A DNA stretch of 64,000 nucleotides. Origin: Dermatophagoides farinae (lineage: Eukaryota > Arthropoda > Arachnida > Sarcoptiformes > Pyroglyphidae). The position numbers and the translations under genes are program-made. Under the pieces are notes generated by a model, which was not told the DNA's origin, searched no databases, and saw nothing but the letters and a program-made list of their open reading frames with translations. Where the stretch lies: contig NC_134684.1 in the NCBI RefSeq assembly GCF_024713945.1, positions 2,833,001-2,897,000 of the forward strand, given 5' to 3'. Within the stretch, counting starts at the first letter, position 1. The number at the start of each line of letters is the position of its first letter. This document shows positions 1 to 11,700 of the stretch, in pieces.

Positions 1-708
1 AAGCAAATTTTTCCTATGATTCATCATTACCCGTTTATGATATTGATCCACCATATTGGCCATATACATTAGATTATTCTATTAATCATGATTGTATGAT
101 TGAACCATGTCCAAGTAATTCATATCCAGGTAAAAATTGTTGTCATTATTGCTAGAATCTATTATTTTTGCTCTTGTTATTTTGAATATTTTTGAATATT
201 TTGAAAAAAAATCATTCTTTTTTGACAATTAGGATTCTGGGAAGTTGGCATGGTCATGTGGGAAGATCTACGTGGTGGCCGTTGTTCAATGGCTGATGGC
301 TGTTTTAATCCATCGGATGAAGATGGTGTTTATGAAATGGTCAAACGAAATTTTCTTCGCCATTATACATCAAATCGTTCACCATTTGGAATGTATTTCC
401 ATTCAAGATGGTTCTTAACTGAACATAATATGAATGGTTTCATTAGATTTTTAGACGAAATGTTACAATTAGATGATATTTATTTGGTCACAAATTGGCA
501 AATGATACAATGGATGCGTAATCCAACACCATTAACACATATGAAAAAATTTTCACCATTCGGTTGTGATTATATTAGAAATCGGCCACCATTATGTAAA
601 TCACCGCATACATGTAAAGCACGTTTCCGTAGTGAAATACGTACATTAAAAACATGTCAAACATGTCCACAATCATATCCATGGACAGGTAATAATGGTA
701 GTGAATAG
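1..708 (+). CDS. Chitin deacetylase-like protein, C-terminal two exons (5' partial)
   Basis: The window opens inside an exon (1-129). Its reading frame starts at base 3 and contains FSYDSSLPV and PPYWPYTLDY, typical of the carbohydrate esterase 4 (polysaccharide deacetylase) fold of arthropod chitin deacetylases. A 103-bp intron (GT at 130, AG at 231-232) leads to the last exon, 233-708. The split Gly codon joins SYPG to FWEVGMVMWEDL in frame. Downstream, GMYFHSRWF matches the conserved terminal strand/histidine region of the family, and YLVTNWQMIQWM the helix after it. A Cys-rich tail (CDY, CKSPHTC, CQTCPQSYPW) ends at TAG 706-708. Such enzymes are secreted and deacetylate chitin to chitosan in cuticle or gut lining. 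The catalytic Asp/His metal motifs and any chitin-binding or LDLa domains lie upstream of the window. The tail looks closer to the Cda4/Cda5-type groups than to serpentine/vermiform, but I cannot fix the group. A good donor-like sequence (CAG then GTAATA) near 686 could extend the gene, but I see no partner exon. Confidence 0.85.
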
Positions 709-1958
709 TAGTAGGTAAAAATTATTATTAAAAATAGGTCAATAGGTTGTTTTTTGTTTTTTTGTTTCCTAACTTTTATTCTCAAACACATAAATATAAT
801 ATAAAATAGTAAGGAAACAAAACAAAACAAAAAATTCTTAATCAATCAATCAATCAATGACAATTTTGGATTTAAAAATGAGTCTCATTTCAAAAAAAAA
901 GTGTGATTTTCAAAGTCAGTTAGCTCTTATGCTCGCACACGAACACAGACACACCCACCACCCATCCATACAAACACGCACATACATTCATCAATCATCA
1001 TCATACAGACACATTTTGTTTCAAAGAATTTGATTCATTTGGCATATCGAACATTTAATTTTTTTTGCATATTCTACCCAATAATAACATTGGACATTCA
1101 TTTTCGTTTGAAACGAAACCAGATTTTCTTTCCATTGTTGGAAAATAATCCAAAAAAAAAAACAATCGGACCCAGCAGTTTTTTGTTGAATTGACCACTG
1201 GTAATTACAATCCACATCCATATATGTACACTTTATTTTTGTTTACTGTCTGTGATTTACATCACCAAAAAAAAAAAAACAAATTTGAAACATTGTAATT
1301 TTTTTTTAAATACACATTCTGCTACTATTTCCGATTTTTTTTTCTTTGATTGATCATTTTTTTACAAACGTAAACAGTTATGATTTATGTAATAATTGTC
1401 AATGTGTGTGCGTGTGTTTTTTTTTGAATTCGAATTCAATTTTCATTGAATTTGGCATTTTTTTATCTTCGTTTTCTTTGAACAAATTTTTTGCCCGATT
1501 TTTTTCATGTTTGTGTGTGTGTGTCAAACCAATTAACTCTTGCAATTAATCGGGTTGTACCATTTGAAATTTTTTTTCCATTCGTTTTTCCTCATTCACT
1601 CATCCATCCATTCATTCATTTTATTCGTTAAATAAAAGATAATTGCAACAACAACAACAAATTGAGAAAATTAAAACCAAAAAAAAAAAAAAAAAAAAAA
1701 TCCAATAAAGTTGGTAAATTGAATTGGAAAATTGGACAAAAATTAAATAATAATAAAAAAAAATTCGAAACTTGTCTATTGTTTCTACGTTTTTTTTGTT
1801 CGTTCGAATAAACTGATTGTTTAAATTCATTTGTTACAAAAAAAAAACAGCAAGAATTTTACGTTGATTGTAAGCGAGGTTAAAAGCCACGTTTTTCATT
1901 TTGATCAATCAATAATCAGACAAAATAAAAAAAAAAAAATACCGATCGATACGTTTCA
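709..1958. other. Intergenic region, no gene seen
   Basis: About 1.25 kb of AT-rich DNA between the chitin deacetylase-like gene and the phosphatase gene. It holds A and T homopolymers, short ATCA and CA runs, and no open frame with protein-like composition on either strand. The 3' UTR of the left gene and the promoter of the phosphatase gene must lie here, but I see no diagnostic core promoter element. Confidence 0.6.
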
Positions 1959-2827
1959 ATGATCATGAATAGAGGACCACATTCACCGCCTATTTCATCG
2001 ACAAAGATGATTAGATCAAGTGAAAAATTTTTCACATTAATAGCCGCACAACGATTGTTTCGTACTGATAATGGTGAAGAAATTAATAATACACAAGCAC
2101 GATTAATGGACAATAAAGGTTTGGAACGAATGAAAAATGATAAAAAATTATCAATTGAACGTAAATTGGTATTAATGTTACCATTTTCAATTGTCAGTAA
2201 AATTGTCGAAAGAGTATATCTTGGTGGACTAGCATCATTGACAATTGAGAATTTTCTTCTCTATTCCATACGATTAGTAATCAATGCTTCACATGATTTA
2301 CCATTGTTAAAAGAAACTGATATTGAATCATATCGTGTACCGGTGAATGATGAAATTACCGGTGATCTTCTTATGTATTTTGATGATGTATCCGATAAGA
2401 TTTATGAATTTTTACAGAAATTTTCCGAAAACAGTGTACTTATACATTGTATGGCTGGTGTAAGTCGATCAACGACATTGGTTATTGGTAACAAAAATTG
2501 TGGCTAAAATATTAAGAAAAAAAAAATTAATAATAAACTAATCAATTGTCAATTTTCATTCATATAGCTTATCTGATTAAATATCATAAAATGACCACAA
2601 GAGATGCATTCAAATTGGTAAAAACAATACGACCATTTATACGACCAAATATTGCATTCATTGGACAATTGATGGCATTTGAAGAAAAATTGAATGATTT
2701 TTGTACAAGTAAAATAATTAAAATTTATTTTGACAATCACCTAGTAAGGATGCCAAGTTTTTATGAAAATGATCATCCAGAATTATATAAACTTGAAATA
2801 CGTAAACAAACCGGTATTAACATATGA
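1959..2827 (+). CDS. Atypical dual-specificity protein phosphatase (DUSP14/18-like)
   Basis: Two exons, 1959-2487 and 2568-2827, are separated by an 80-bp GT-AG intron (GT 2488, AG 2566-2567). The split codon G|CT restores Ala and gives a 262-residue protein. The cysteine phosphatase signature HCMAGVSRS is near residues 163-171, with nucleophile Cys164. The next exon continues AYLIKYHKM and IRPFIRPN, as in small atypical DUSPs of the DUSP14/18/21 group. The likely general-acid Asp is in VPVNDE about 35 residues before the Cys. The catalytic domain runs from about residue 70 (IVERVYLGGL) to 235. The first 70 residues are an extra basic, low-conservation extension, so the protein is longer than the roughly 190-200 residues usual for that group. 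No MAPK-docking rhodanese domain is present. It should dephosphorylate phospho-Ser/Thr/Tyr in signalling proteins; the substrate is unknown. Met at 1959 or 1965 could be used; both lie 5' of the conserved part. Confidence 0.88.
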
Positions 2828-2874
2828 TATGATTTTTTATTTTTATTTTTTCTTTTAAAAAAAACATCATATAT

Positions 2875-2886
2875 TTTATTAATAAA
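2875..2886. terminator. Palindromic poly(A) signal shared by convergent genes
   Basis: The 12-base sequence TTTATTAATAAA reads the same on both strands and gives a canonical AATAAA to each. On the plus strand it lies 54-59 bases after the phosphatase stop. On the minus strand it lies 48-53 bases after the stop of the secreted-protein gene. It is the only canonical signal I see in the 100-bp gap, so both transcripts probably use it. Confidence 0.6.
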
Positions 2887-2927
2887 AAAAATAATTCTTT
2901 CAACCAATAGATGGCGATAAAGTAGAA

Positions 2928-3865
2928 TTATAATTCATATTTAGCAGCAACATCAATATTGGACATGACTATTGAAATATATTTCCATCGTCGACGTAAT
3001 GTTTGTGAATCTAATTCAACAATTGGTTGTTGAAGATATTTTTGCCAAATATCTTGAGGAAAATTCTTTGTACAATTGTCTTTGGTTTCATGACCATAAC
3101 AAAAAAGGCCAACATCACCGGATATTTCATCAAATGTTTTCGACCAAAATTGACCATTATCATCATAATCATTGCATAGTTTACGATTATTTTCATCAAC
3201 ACATGAATGAAAATAAGCCATTGAACAACAAGCAGCCAATATATGATAATCACGATCTGGTATTTGTTGTATTTGATGTATTCTATGGAAATAATAATCA
3301 CCACATTGATGAAATTTTTCCATTTTACTATGATCACGTAAACATTGTGAATGTTCAATAAATTTTTTCCCCATAGTTTCATTCATACATCTTTTATTGT
3401 ATTGTTTGATAATGGTACCATATAATGCATCAGCTGCCATACGTGCTGTACCATGTAAACATTCATCAATATAATCACTCAAACAAATCATTCCATCTTC
3501 AAAGGCCCTTTTTTATCAATGAATTATATATGTTTTTTTTTCAATTACAATCAACTAGTAAAAACAACAACAACAAAAAAAAGTTTAATTATACTTACTC
3601 ACAATTTTGAATATAAAGTCCATCATCGAATGTCAATATTGAATCTCGTTTGCCAAAATAAAGAAATTGTGATGCACATTCTCGATCGATTTTTAATGGT
3701 GATGGACAATCACCATTAGTTGGAACATTATTCATTATGGTCAATAATAATGTTATGGCCAGAATCCATACTGAATAATCAATAATCAAATTTAAAATCA
3801 ATTTATCCAGAATATTCTTAAGATTAATGAAAAGAAAACACACACACACCTGTAAATGGTTCCAT
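2928..3865 (-). CDS. Secreted cysteine-rich protein, 27-kDa hemolymph glycoprotein (DUF1397)-like
   Basis: Three minus-strand exons, 3865-3850, 3770-3599 and 3507-2928, are joined by GT-AG introns of 79 and 91 bp. The frame is kept at both joins (split Val, split Glu), giving 255 residues. Exon 1 encodes only MEPFT plus one base. Joined to WILAITLLLTIMNN it makes a clear signal peptide with a cleavage site near NVPTNG, and this decides the start. The mature protein has spaced cysteines (GDCPS, RECAS, IQNCE, DECLHG, KRCMNE, SQCLRD, HQCGDY, AACCS, HSCVD, KLCND, LFCYG, DNCTK), a pattern like the secreted 27-kDa glycoprotein/DUF1397 proteins of arthropod hemolymph. The biochemical role of that family is not established. 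The family call rests on the signal peptide, size and Cys pattern, and is tentative; the exon structure is firm. Confidence 0.75.
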
Positions 3866-5952
3866 GTTTTTTTAGCTTGGTTGCTGATGAATTTCATGAA
3901 AGATTCACACACATCAATCGCACGAGTACGAAAGAAAAGAAAATGAGAAAAACAAGAATTTTTTTTTTTAGATATGCAAATGTTTTTCTTGTCTTTCTGA
4001 TTTAATTGATTTTAATCATTTTTTTTTCTTCACTAACAAAAAAAAAAACGATTAATAAATCATTTCAATGACAATTAATGATTTCATATGCATCGTAATT
4101 AAGAGAATTAATTATTCTGTGTGCTACTGACATTAATTATATTCTTTTCTCCTTTTTTTTTTTGTTAATTTCGATGACATCATCAAATCTACCCTCATCA
4201 ATTCACTCCCTTTTGTTTCATCAATAATTAATCATCATCATTTATAATCATACGTTGATGTAATGATAAAAAACTTACCATTGGCTTCAAAGATATGGTT
4301 CATTGGTTGTCATTGAAAATTCAATTCGTTCAATGATGGAATTCAAAAAATTTTTTTTTTTTTTTGCAAGCATGAATGAAACAAAATATTGTTTTTGATT
4401 CATAAACATGTGCAAATATTTTTCATATGATGATAAAACAAAAAATTTGATTTCATTCTTTCAATACATTTATGATGATGATGATGATGATGATGATGAT
4501 TATGATCAATCAATCTCCTGATGATCATCAAATGTAATTTTAATGATCATATATATTCGATTATAATGATTATGTGATGTGTTGATTATGTTGATTGATT
4601 GTTGGATTTTACAAGAAAAAAAAAATTTCATTTCTGTCTACAAAAAACAAAACAATTCACCAGATTATGATCATTCAACGCTTAATCATCAATAGTATGA
4701 TCATCGATATATTTTTTTTTCTTCTTTTGATGATTTTTGTCATCAAATCTAAATGATAACGAACAAGTAAATTTTTGAAATTCATATGAATACAAAATTC
4801 TCATGGAGGAAAAAAAATGTTCCAACTGTTTATATCTATTTTAACTTTGATCATTACCATTACTGGTTGATTCAGAAAAAAAACAGAATATTCCCATTTA
4901 CAAATAAACTTTTATTTGACCAAAAAAAAAAAGTTGTTGCCCTCGGAATTTTCAAATATGCAAAAAAAAAACTTTATGTTAGCGATAAATGTTCAAACAT
5001 TTACGGATCCATCCTATCCTATATTCTATTCGTGGGCGTGTGTGTGTGTGTGTGTGTGTTTGTGCCCAAAAAACACATCAAAAAGTAATGATTTCATACA
5101 CAAAATACATTTAAATTAGATTAGATAATGGAAAAAAAACAGCAAAATTGTGTATAATTTCTTTTTCGTTTTTCAATCTCTTATTGTTAATTCCAAATAG
5201 TTCAACGTACATGATATGATGATACGATTCTTATGTGATAAGCCTGTCAAAAATAAAATTGTGACCAAGTGGTAAAGTACGACGACTTGTTGTTGTTATT
5301 TTTCTTTTTTTTCGGGTCATATCTATCTCATCATCATCATCATCATAATATATCGATGATGATGATGATGATGATGATGACAAGAAACTGTATACAAATG
5401 AACAAAACTGGTTATTATAATATACACCATATACTTGTTGAACATGGACATCATGATTATGATGATGATGATCATCATATATGAAGACAAAACAGTGCTT
5501 GTACAGTGTACAATGTACACACTGTACACACATACAAACAAATATGACGGCTTGAAACAAACAAAGCATAATGCCATGGCATGTGAGTGAGCCGAAATTT
5601 TTTTTTTCTTTTTCTTACGTTTCTCCACTGTTTATCATTTATCATCAATATTTGATGACGATTTTTTTTTGAGATTAAACAGTAAAAAGTGTTCAACATG
5701 AACATTGAATATAACTAACATTTTTCTAATATCTTCTCTGTTATAAATATTCGAAAATCACGATCGTCGTCGTCAAAAAAAAAAAAAACTTTTGTCGTCA
5801 TTTTTTTTGTTGTTGTTGTTGTTGTTCATTCACGTTGCTCTTCAACATTGTACACATCATCAAAAATAAAGAAAGTAACAAAAAAAAAATTCGATTAAAA
5901 AGTTTTTCAACATTCACGTTTCATTCAATTTGTTTGAAAAAAATATCAAAAT
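3866..5952. other. Intergenic region with microsatellites
   Basis: About 2.1 kb between two genes transcribed away from each other, so it should hold both promoters. It contains an ATG/GAT microsatellite near 4472-4500, a GT run near 5037-5060, CAT and ATG runs near 5330-5382 and a GTACA-rich imperfect palindrome near 5496-5530. The open frames here come from the simple repeats (poly-His, poly-Met, Cys-Val) and are not credible genes. Confidence 0.6.
4472..4500. repeat. ATG/GAT microsatellite
   Basis: A nearly perfect trinucleotide run upstream of the phosphoserine aminotransferase gene. Confidence 0.9.
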
Positions 5953-7543
5953 ATGGCTGAAAAAATGAAAAAAATTTCCAACCATGTGATCAATTGTAAT
6001 GCTGGACCAGCTCGTGTTCCATATGATGTTTTACGTAAAGCACAAGAAGAATTAATTTATTATGAAAATACTGGAATCAGTGTTATGGGTATTGTTTTTT
6101 ATATACATTTTTTTCCCGTGTGTTTGTGTGTGTATGATGGCGGAAATTATGGCCACATCCGTTCTGATCACAGACACACACACACACATATCCATGCATA
6201 TTTATTAATTTTACTTTGTATATATCATTTTGCATAGAAATGAGCCATCGTTCACCGGAATTTGACAACATTATACGTACGGCAGAAAAATTGCTTCGTG
6301 AAATAATGTAATATATAATAAAATTGATTTTTTTTTTAGTTTAATATTTTCATTAATATTGATTTGAAATTATCGATTAATTAAGGACCATTCCCGATAA
6401 TTATCGAGTATTATTCGTACATGGTGGCGGTACCGCACAGTTTGCATCGATACCATTGAATCTTTGTCCAGAATATAAAGGTTGTAAAGTTAATTATGCA
6501 ATCACTGGTACATGGTCCGAAAAAGCAGCTAAAGAAGCTGAAAAATATTGTCATGTTTGTCGTGTAACACCAAAACTTGATAAATTTACTTCCATACCTG
6601 ATGTGGATACTTGGAAGGTATTCTAGTATATTTCTATTTGTTTAGAAATTTTTTTTTTTTTTTTGTTGTCGAATGTTATTGATTATTTTTTTTCTTTCAT
6701 TTCTTTCATATTTTTTTTCCGTGCACCGTTTTTCTTAACATTGGAATATTTTCCTTCCATGATAAAAATGGAAACAACGATGATTTGTACAACGGTTTTT
6801 TTATTTGGATTCGGCATCAAATACATATATTTATGTAAACAATGTAGATAGATCCTGATGGCAAATATTTATTCTATACTGACAATGAAACAATCGCTGG
6901 CGTTGAATATCAATATCAAGTTAAACCATTCAGTGATACAATGCCCGTTGCTATTGATATGACATCGAATTTTCTTTCAAGACCTATTGATGTTTCTAAT
7001 TATGGTGTTATTATTGCTGGTACACAAAAAAATGCCGGTATTGCTGGTCTAGCCATCGTTATTGTTCGTGATGATCTACTTGGTAAACCTATGTCCATTT
7101 GTCCAACAATTTTGGATTATACAATATTGAACAAAATGAATTCTCTTTATAATACACCACCATGTTATCCAATATATATGACTAGAATTTATTTACAATG
7201 GATTAAAGATCAAGGTGGCCTTGAAGTAATGGGCGATCGTTCAGATCAACGAGCAAGATTAATCTATGATACTGTTGATCAATCAAATGGTTTCTATTAC
7301 AATGGTGTTAATCCAAATTGTCGTAGCCGTATGAATGCAGTATTTCGTATCGGTGGCCAAAAAGGTGATGAACAATTGGAAAAACAATTCATACAGGAAT
7401 GTAAAGAACGTAAAATAATTGGTGTCAAAGGACATCGTTTGGTTGGTGGCATACGTGTATCAATGTTCAATGCAATGCCAGTTGAAGATGCTAAATTTAT
7501 TTCCGATTTTATGATTGAATTCATGGAATTGAATCGGAAATAG
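5953..7543 (+). CDS. PSAT1: Phosphoserine aminotransferase
   Basis: Four exons (5953-6088, 6238-6307, 6386-6617, 6848-7543) join in frame through GT-AG introns of 149, 78 and 230 bp. They encode 377 residues, close to the roughly 370 of animal PSAT1. The start shows NCNAGPAR, the N-terminal class V aminotransferase loop of this family (NFNAGPA-like). It is followed by MSHRSPEF, the phosphate-binding HGGGTAQFASIP segment and ITGTWSEKA. The PLP lysine is in GTQKNAG (about residue 207). NTPPCYPIYM and the C-terminal GGIRVSMFNAM also match. The enzyme is cytosolic and PLP-dependent. It converts 3-phosphohydroxypyruvate plus glutamate to O-phosphoserine and 2-oxoglutarate, the second step of serine synthesis. 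All key residues are present and no frame break is seen. Confidence 0.96.
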
Positions 7544-7709
7544 TAAGTGAAAAAAAACCACATTTATTCTGAATGAATTTCTGTTCCTATACATTGCATA
7601 TATATATTCTGATTTAAAAAAAAAACCAAAAATGGAAATTTTTTTTTCACGTTTTTATTGAATGAAATATTCAAATTTTATTTCTGTTCCATTTCTATTT
7701 TTATATTTC

Positions 7710-7715
7710 AATAAA
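7710..7715 (+). terminator. Likely poly(A) signal of the phosphoserine aminotransferase gene
   Basis: A canonical AATAAA lies 167 bases after the stop codon, in AT-rich sequence with no nearer canonical hexamer. The assignment is by position only. Confidence 0.45.
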
Positions 7716-8700
7716 AAGAAATGTGCCAAACAAAACGAAATAGTCTACATTATCAAAATTGTCATTTACAAAATGGAAGAAAAAAAATTAAATATGAAAA
7801 TTCCATTGCCATCACCATCAAAAAAAAAAAAAAAAAAAAAATGAACGATAATTATTGCTGTCAATTAAACTGAATTCAATTCAAGTATATATATTGTCTA
7901 TATAAGTAAGTAAGCTTCTTAAACGATTTATATTTTTCTTCGTCATCATTATCAACTTCATAGATGCATACAAATTACAATAGTCAATTTGGATTGAAGC
8001 GAAATATCATTCATCAATCCACTATGACTATGTTATGGATGAATATATGTATTTTGCTTTTCATATATATATGAATTGAATGTATTGTGTTGAAAATAAA
8101 CAACTTTAAATGTATAATAGTGATGATGTGATGTGATGTGATGTGTTTGTTGTTGTTGTTGTTGTTGTTATTATTGATGATGTTGTTTGTTGAAATTTAT
8201 TTATCCAGTAATTTTTTTTTTTTCGTTGTTCAACCAACCACTATTCATTTGTTGATTTGTGTTGTTGTTGTTGTTGTTGTTGTCATATTTTTTATATTTA
8301 TTTTTTTTTATTTCTCTCTCAAACCAAAATGGAACTCCATTTCACTATGTTGATCGTCAACAACAACAACAACATCAGCTGACAAGAAGAATACCATTGT
8401 CATCATTATCATCATCAACAACAAACTTCCGTTGACACATGTGAACGTTCTTTTTTCTTCCAAATGGAATTTGGTTCTGAGTTTTTTTTTCTTCACTCTT
8501 TTTTTTCTCGTTGTTGGATCTATTATTCATTTTTTCAATATACATAACCATGAATAATGAGTTATAACTGTCCCATATATTTTCTTCTTCACTATTACTG
8601 GTTTTGTATGTTTGTGTTTGTGTTTTTTTTTTATCTATCGCAACCAACATGCTATACAATACGCGCGTCCATTAACGCTATTGAGCGGATTTATTTTTGC

Positions 8701-8733
<33 letters not shown>

Positions 8734-11700
8734 CTATCTAAAAGCCAAAGAATGGATGAAAAGGATAGTAAAAAAAAAAAAAATTTCCAGTTAATCTATG
8801 TAGAGATGGTTGGATGTTTTAACCAAAAAAATTCTTCTTGTTTCTTCCTATTCATTATTGTTCATGATGATTTTTCAATGTTTGTTTGTTTTTAATTTCG
8901 TTGAATCGATGTTCAAATTTTAATTATAATTCCTGATTAATTTATTGCGATAATGATGACAAAAAAAAACGGGATAATGATGACAAAAAAAAATTTAATT
9001 TGAATTTTGAATCCCATGTTCCAGTGTTTTTAATCTTCCTGTATTTACTGTCTATTATTGAGATTGTATTTCCGATCGAGCAATTTGAATTAATCACTTG
9101 AATTTTTATTTCCATTGTCATTTCTGTTGTATGTGGTTGTTGTTGTTGTTGTTGTTGTTATTGTATTTTGAGTCCTTCTGTTCTCATAATTTGGTACTTG
9201 ATTTCGTAACATATCACATGATTATGATTCAAAAAAAGGGAAAAAAAATTTTACGGCATTTTTTTTCATTGGAATTCTGTCAATCAATGTGAACTTTTTT
9301 CTGTCATTTTTTTTCTACCATCATCATCATCATCATCATTCAAGATTTAGACACTTCAAATAATAATCATGATGATGTTTATGGTGATAATAAGAACCGA
9401 AGAATATTTTTTTCCAATTTTTTTTTTCATATACACCGACACATCAAACTAAACGTTAATCATTAAAAAACTGTTGAATTGAAAAACCATTGAATCTTAA
9501 TTCCATATAGTAAAAATTCTGAAAAAAAAATTGTAAATCAATTTTCTCAGGAAAGAATCTCTCTCTCACACACACACGTACACAGTACACAGACAAGTGA
9601 AAATATTCAAATTAAACAATCTTATTCAAATGGATTTTGTTTGTTGAATAATAATCACATGTGTTTACTGTCAAAAAGTTTTGGAATAACCTGTAATTTG
9701 TTATTTTTATAAATTTTTCATTCAAATATGGAAAAAAAACTTATTGTAAATTATTGTATTTCATATCAATCAAATGGTAGAAAAAAAATTTTTTTCAATG
9801 AAAAAATCAATAATTTAAACGTGGCAGTTTTTCTATACGATACATTGATCAATGCTCGTTAATATTATGATGATGTCTAAATGGTAAAGAATTTGAATCG
9901 GAATCTAATTCCGCTACAATTTGTATAAATTTAAATATTGTTCATTTGTGTGACATAACAACAACAAAAAAAAAATTGAAATGAAATGAATTGAATTGAA
10001 TTAAATTAAAATGAAAATTTAAACATATATCAATTGTCATTGTCATCATTGTTATTATCATTATCAATTGCTGCATCGTTATATTGCAATCAAAATGAAA
10101 AAAAAAAAAAAAATTGCATTACACATCTGTCATTCTCTCTCTCTCACTTTATATATACATTTCTATATTTCAATTGGATTCATTTCAATCATATATGAAT
10201 TGGTTGGTTCAATGATTACTTTAGTATTTTCAAGAGATGTTTTCATTTCAATTTTTTTCCAATTTATTTTCATTTTTTTTGTTAGTAATATTTGTCATCA
10301 TCATAAATAGAATGATAATGATTTGTTGCTCAAAAAAAAAACTTACAGGCGTGTGTGTGTGTGTGTGTGTTTAATGAAGTTCATTAAGTTTGTTTCTCAA
10401 TCACATTGGATTTTTTTTTTTTTGACCATCTTTTACCTATTCAGATGTGTTTTGAAGTGTATACAATTGTGTACACTTGAATAATGAAAATTGGACTAGT
10501 GCTGGAATTAGATTCTTGGTTATTTTTGATGTATTTTTTTTTCATAATAAATACCATGATGAATGATAATCATTATGATCAAAATATATATCTACATCGT
10601 TGCTAGTGACACACATACACATCTCCACCCACAGACACACACACACACACACACACACACTATACTAGGCATTTGAAAATGATTTTATTTTTTTTTTTTT
10701 TGCTCCATTATAATTACATGCAATTCTAGGAATTGTTTCCTTTCATCTTTACAAATTAACATAAAGATGGAATACAGAATCAAACGCACACGCACACACA
10801 AATGGTTAGATGAAAAACTTGTACACAGAAATTGTTTCATATTTTTTTTTTTGTCGATAATATTCACTTGTTTCATCTTTAATTTCATCAATCCTTGGGT
10901 TTATTATATCGCCCACACACACACACACACTTGTAAAATACAATTACTAATGATGAAAAATTCTGATCAGTAAACAAACAAACAAAAAAATCATCAAGTG
11001 AATCCAATTCTACATGAATACATACATTTATTCTATACATCATATGATTTAGTAAACACATAACGAATAACAATAATCAACTCGGAATCTTTTTCTTCTT
11101 CTTCTTCTTAGTCATTCAAGTCTGAAAAAAATAAATAAAAGTTTCTTAGTGTCCAGTTTTGTATATTTTTTTTTGCTCTTTTTTTTCTTTCATTTTTTTC
11201 CAAAGAAAATGAGTTATGAAGAAGAAACAAAAATATATAATTCCTAATAGGATCTTGTTCATACATTTTCATTTTATTTTTTTCACATTCAACATTTACA
11301 TCCACATCATCCATATTCTTGTAGAAAACAAAAGCAAAACAGCTATCGTTTTTTCGCGCTTTTTTTTCACCACATCAAATACATTTATATATACAATATA
11401 CATATATAAATGCAACGCAGACATATGGTCTCAGGCAATCACTATCCATCAGTCATGGATATTTATTCTAGTTTCTTGTTGGACTGTTGAGTCAGCGGAC
11501 CATATATTTGCAAGAGAAAGAGAGAGAGAGAATATTAAAAAAAAATATCCATACAATCCAATCGTAGAATAAAGGAAAGGAAGCCAACATTCCATGCAGT
11601 GTGTGCGCGCATCGCCAGCATTATTGTTGCAACCACCACCAACAACAACAACAACAATCCAAGCCCACAATATAACCAGAAACAAAAAAAAAATCCATGA

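Noticed and set aside
5231-5628. Overlapping open frames on both strands with poly-His, poly-Met, poly-Ser and Asp runs
   Set aside because: They follow directly from CAT/ATG and TTG microsatellites, which are open in several frames at once. No splice sites, domains or unique sequence support them.
8138-8794. Leu- and Val-rich open frames that look like membrane proteins
   Set aside because: The hydrophobic runs are translations of TTG/GTT repeats and T tracts, with no unique protein-like sequence between them.
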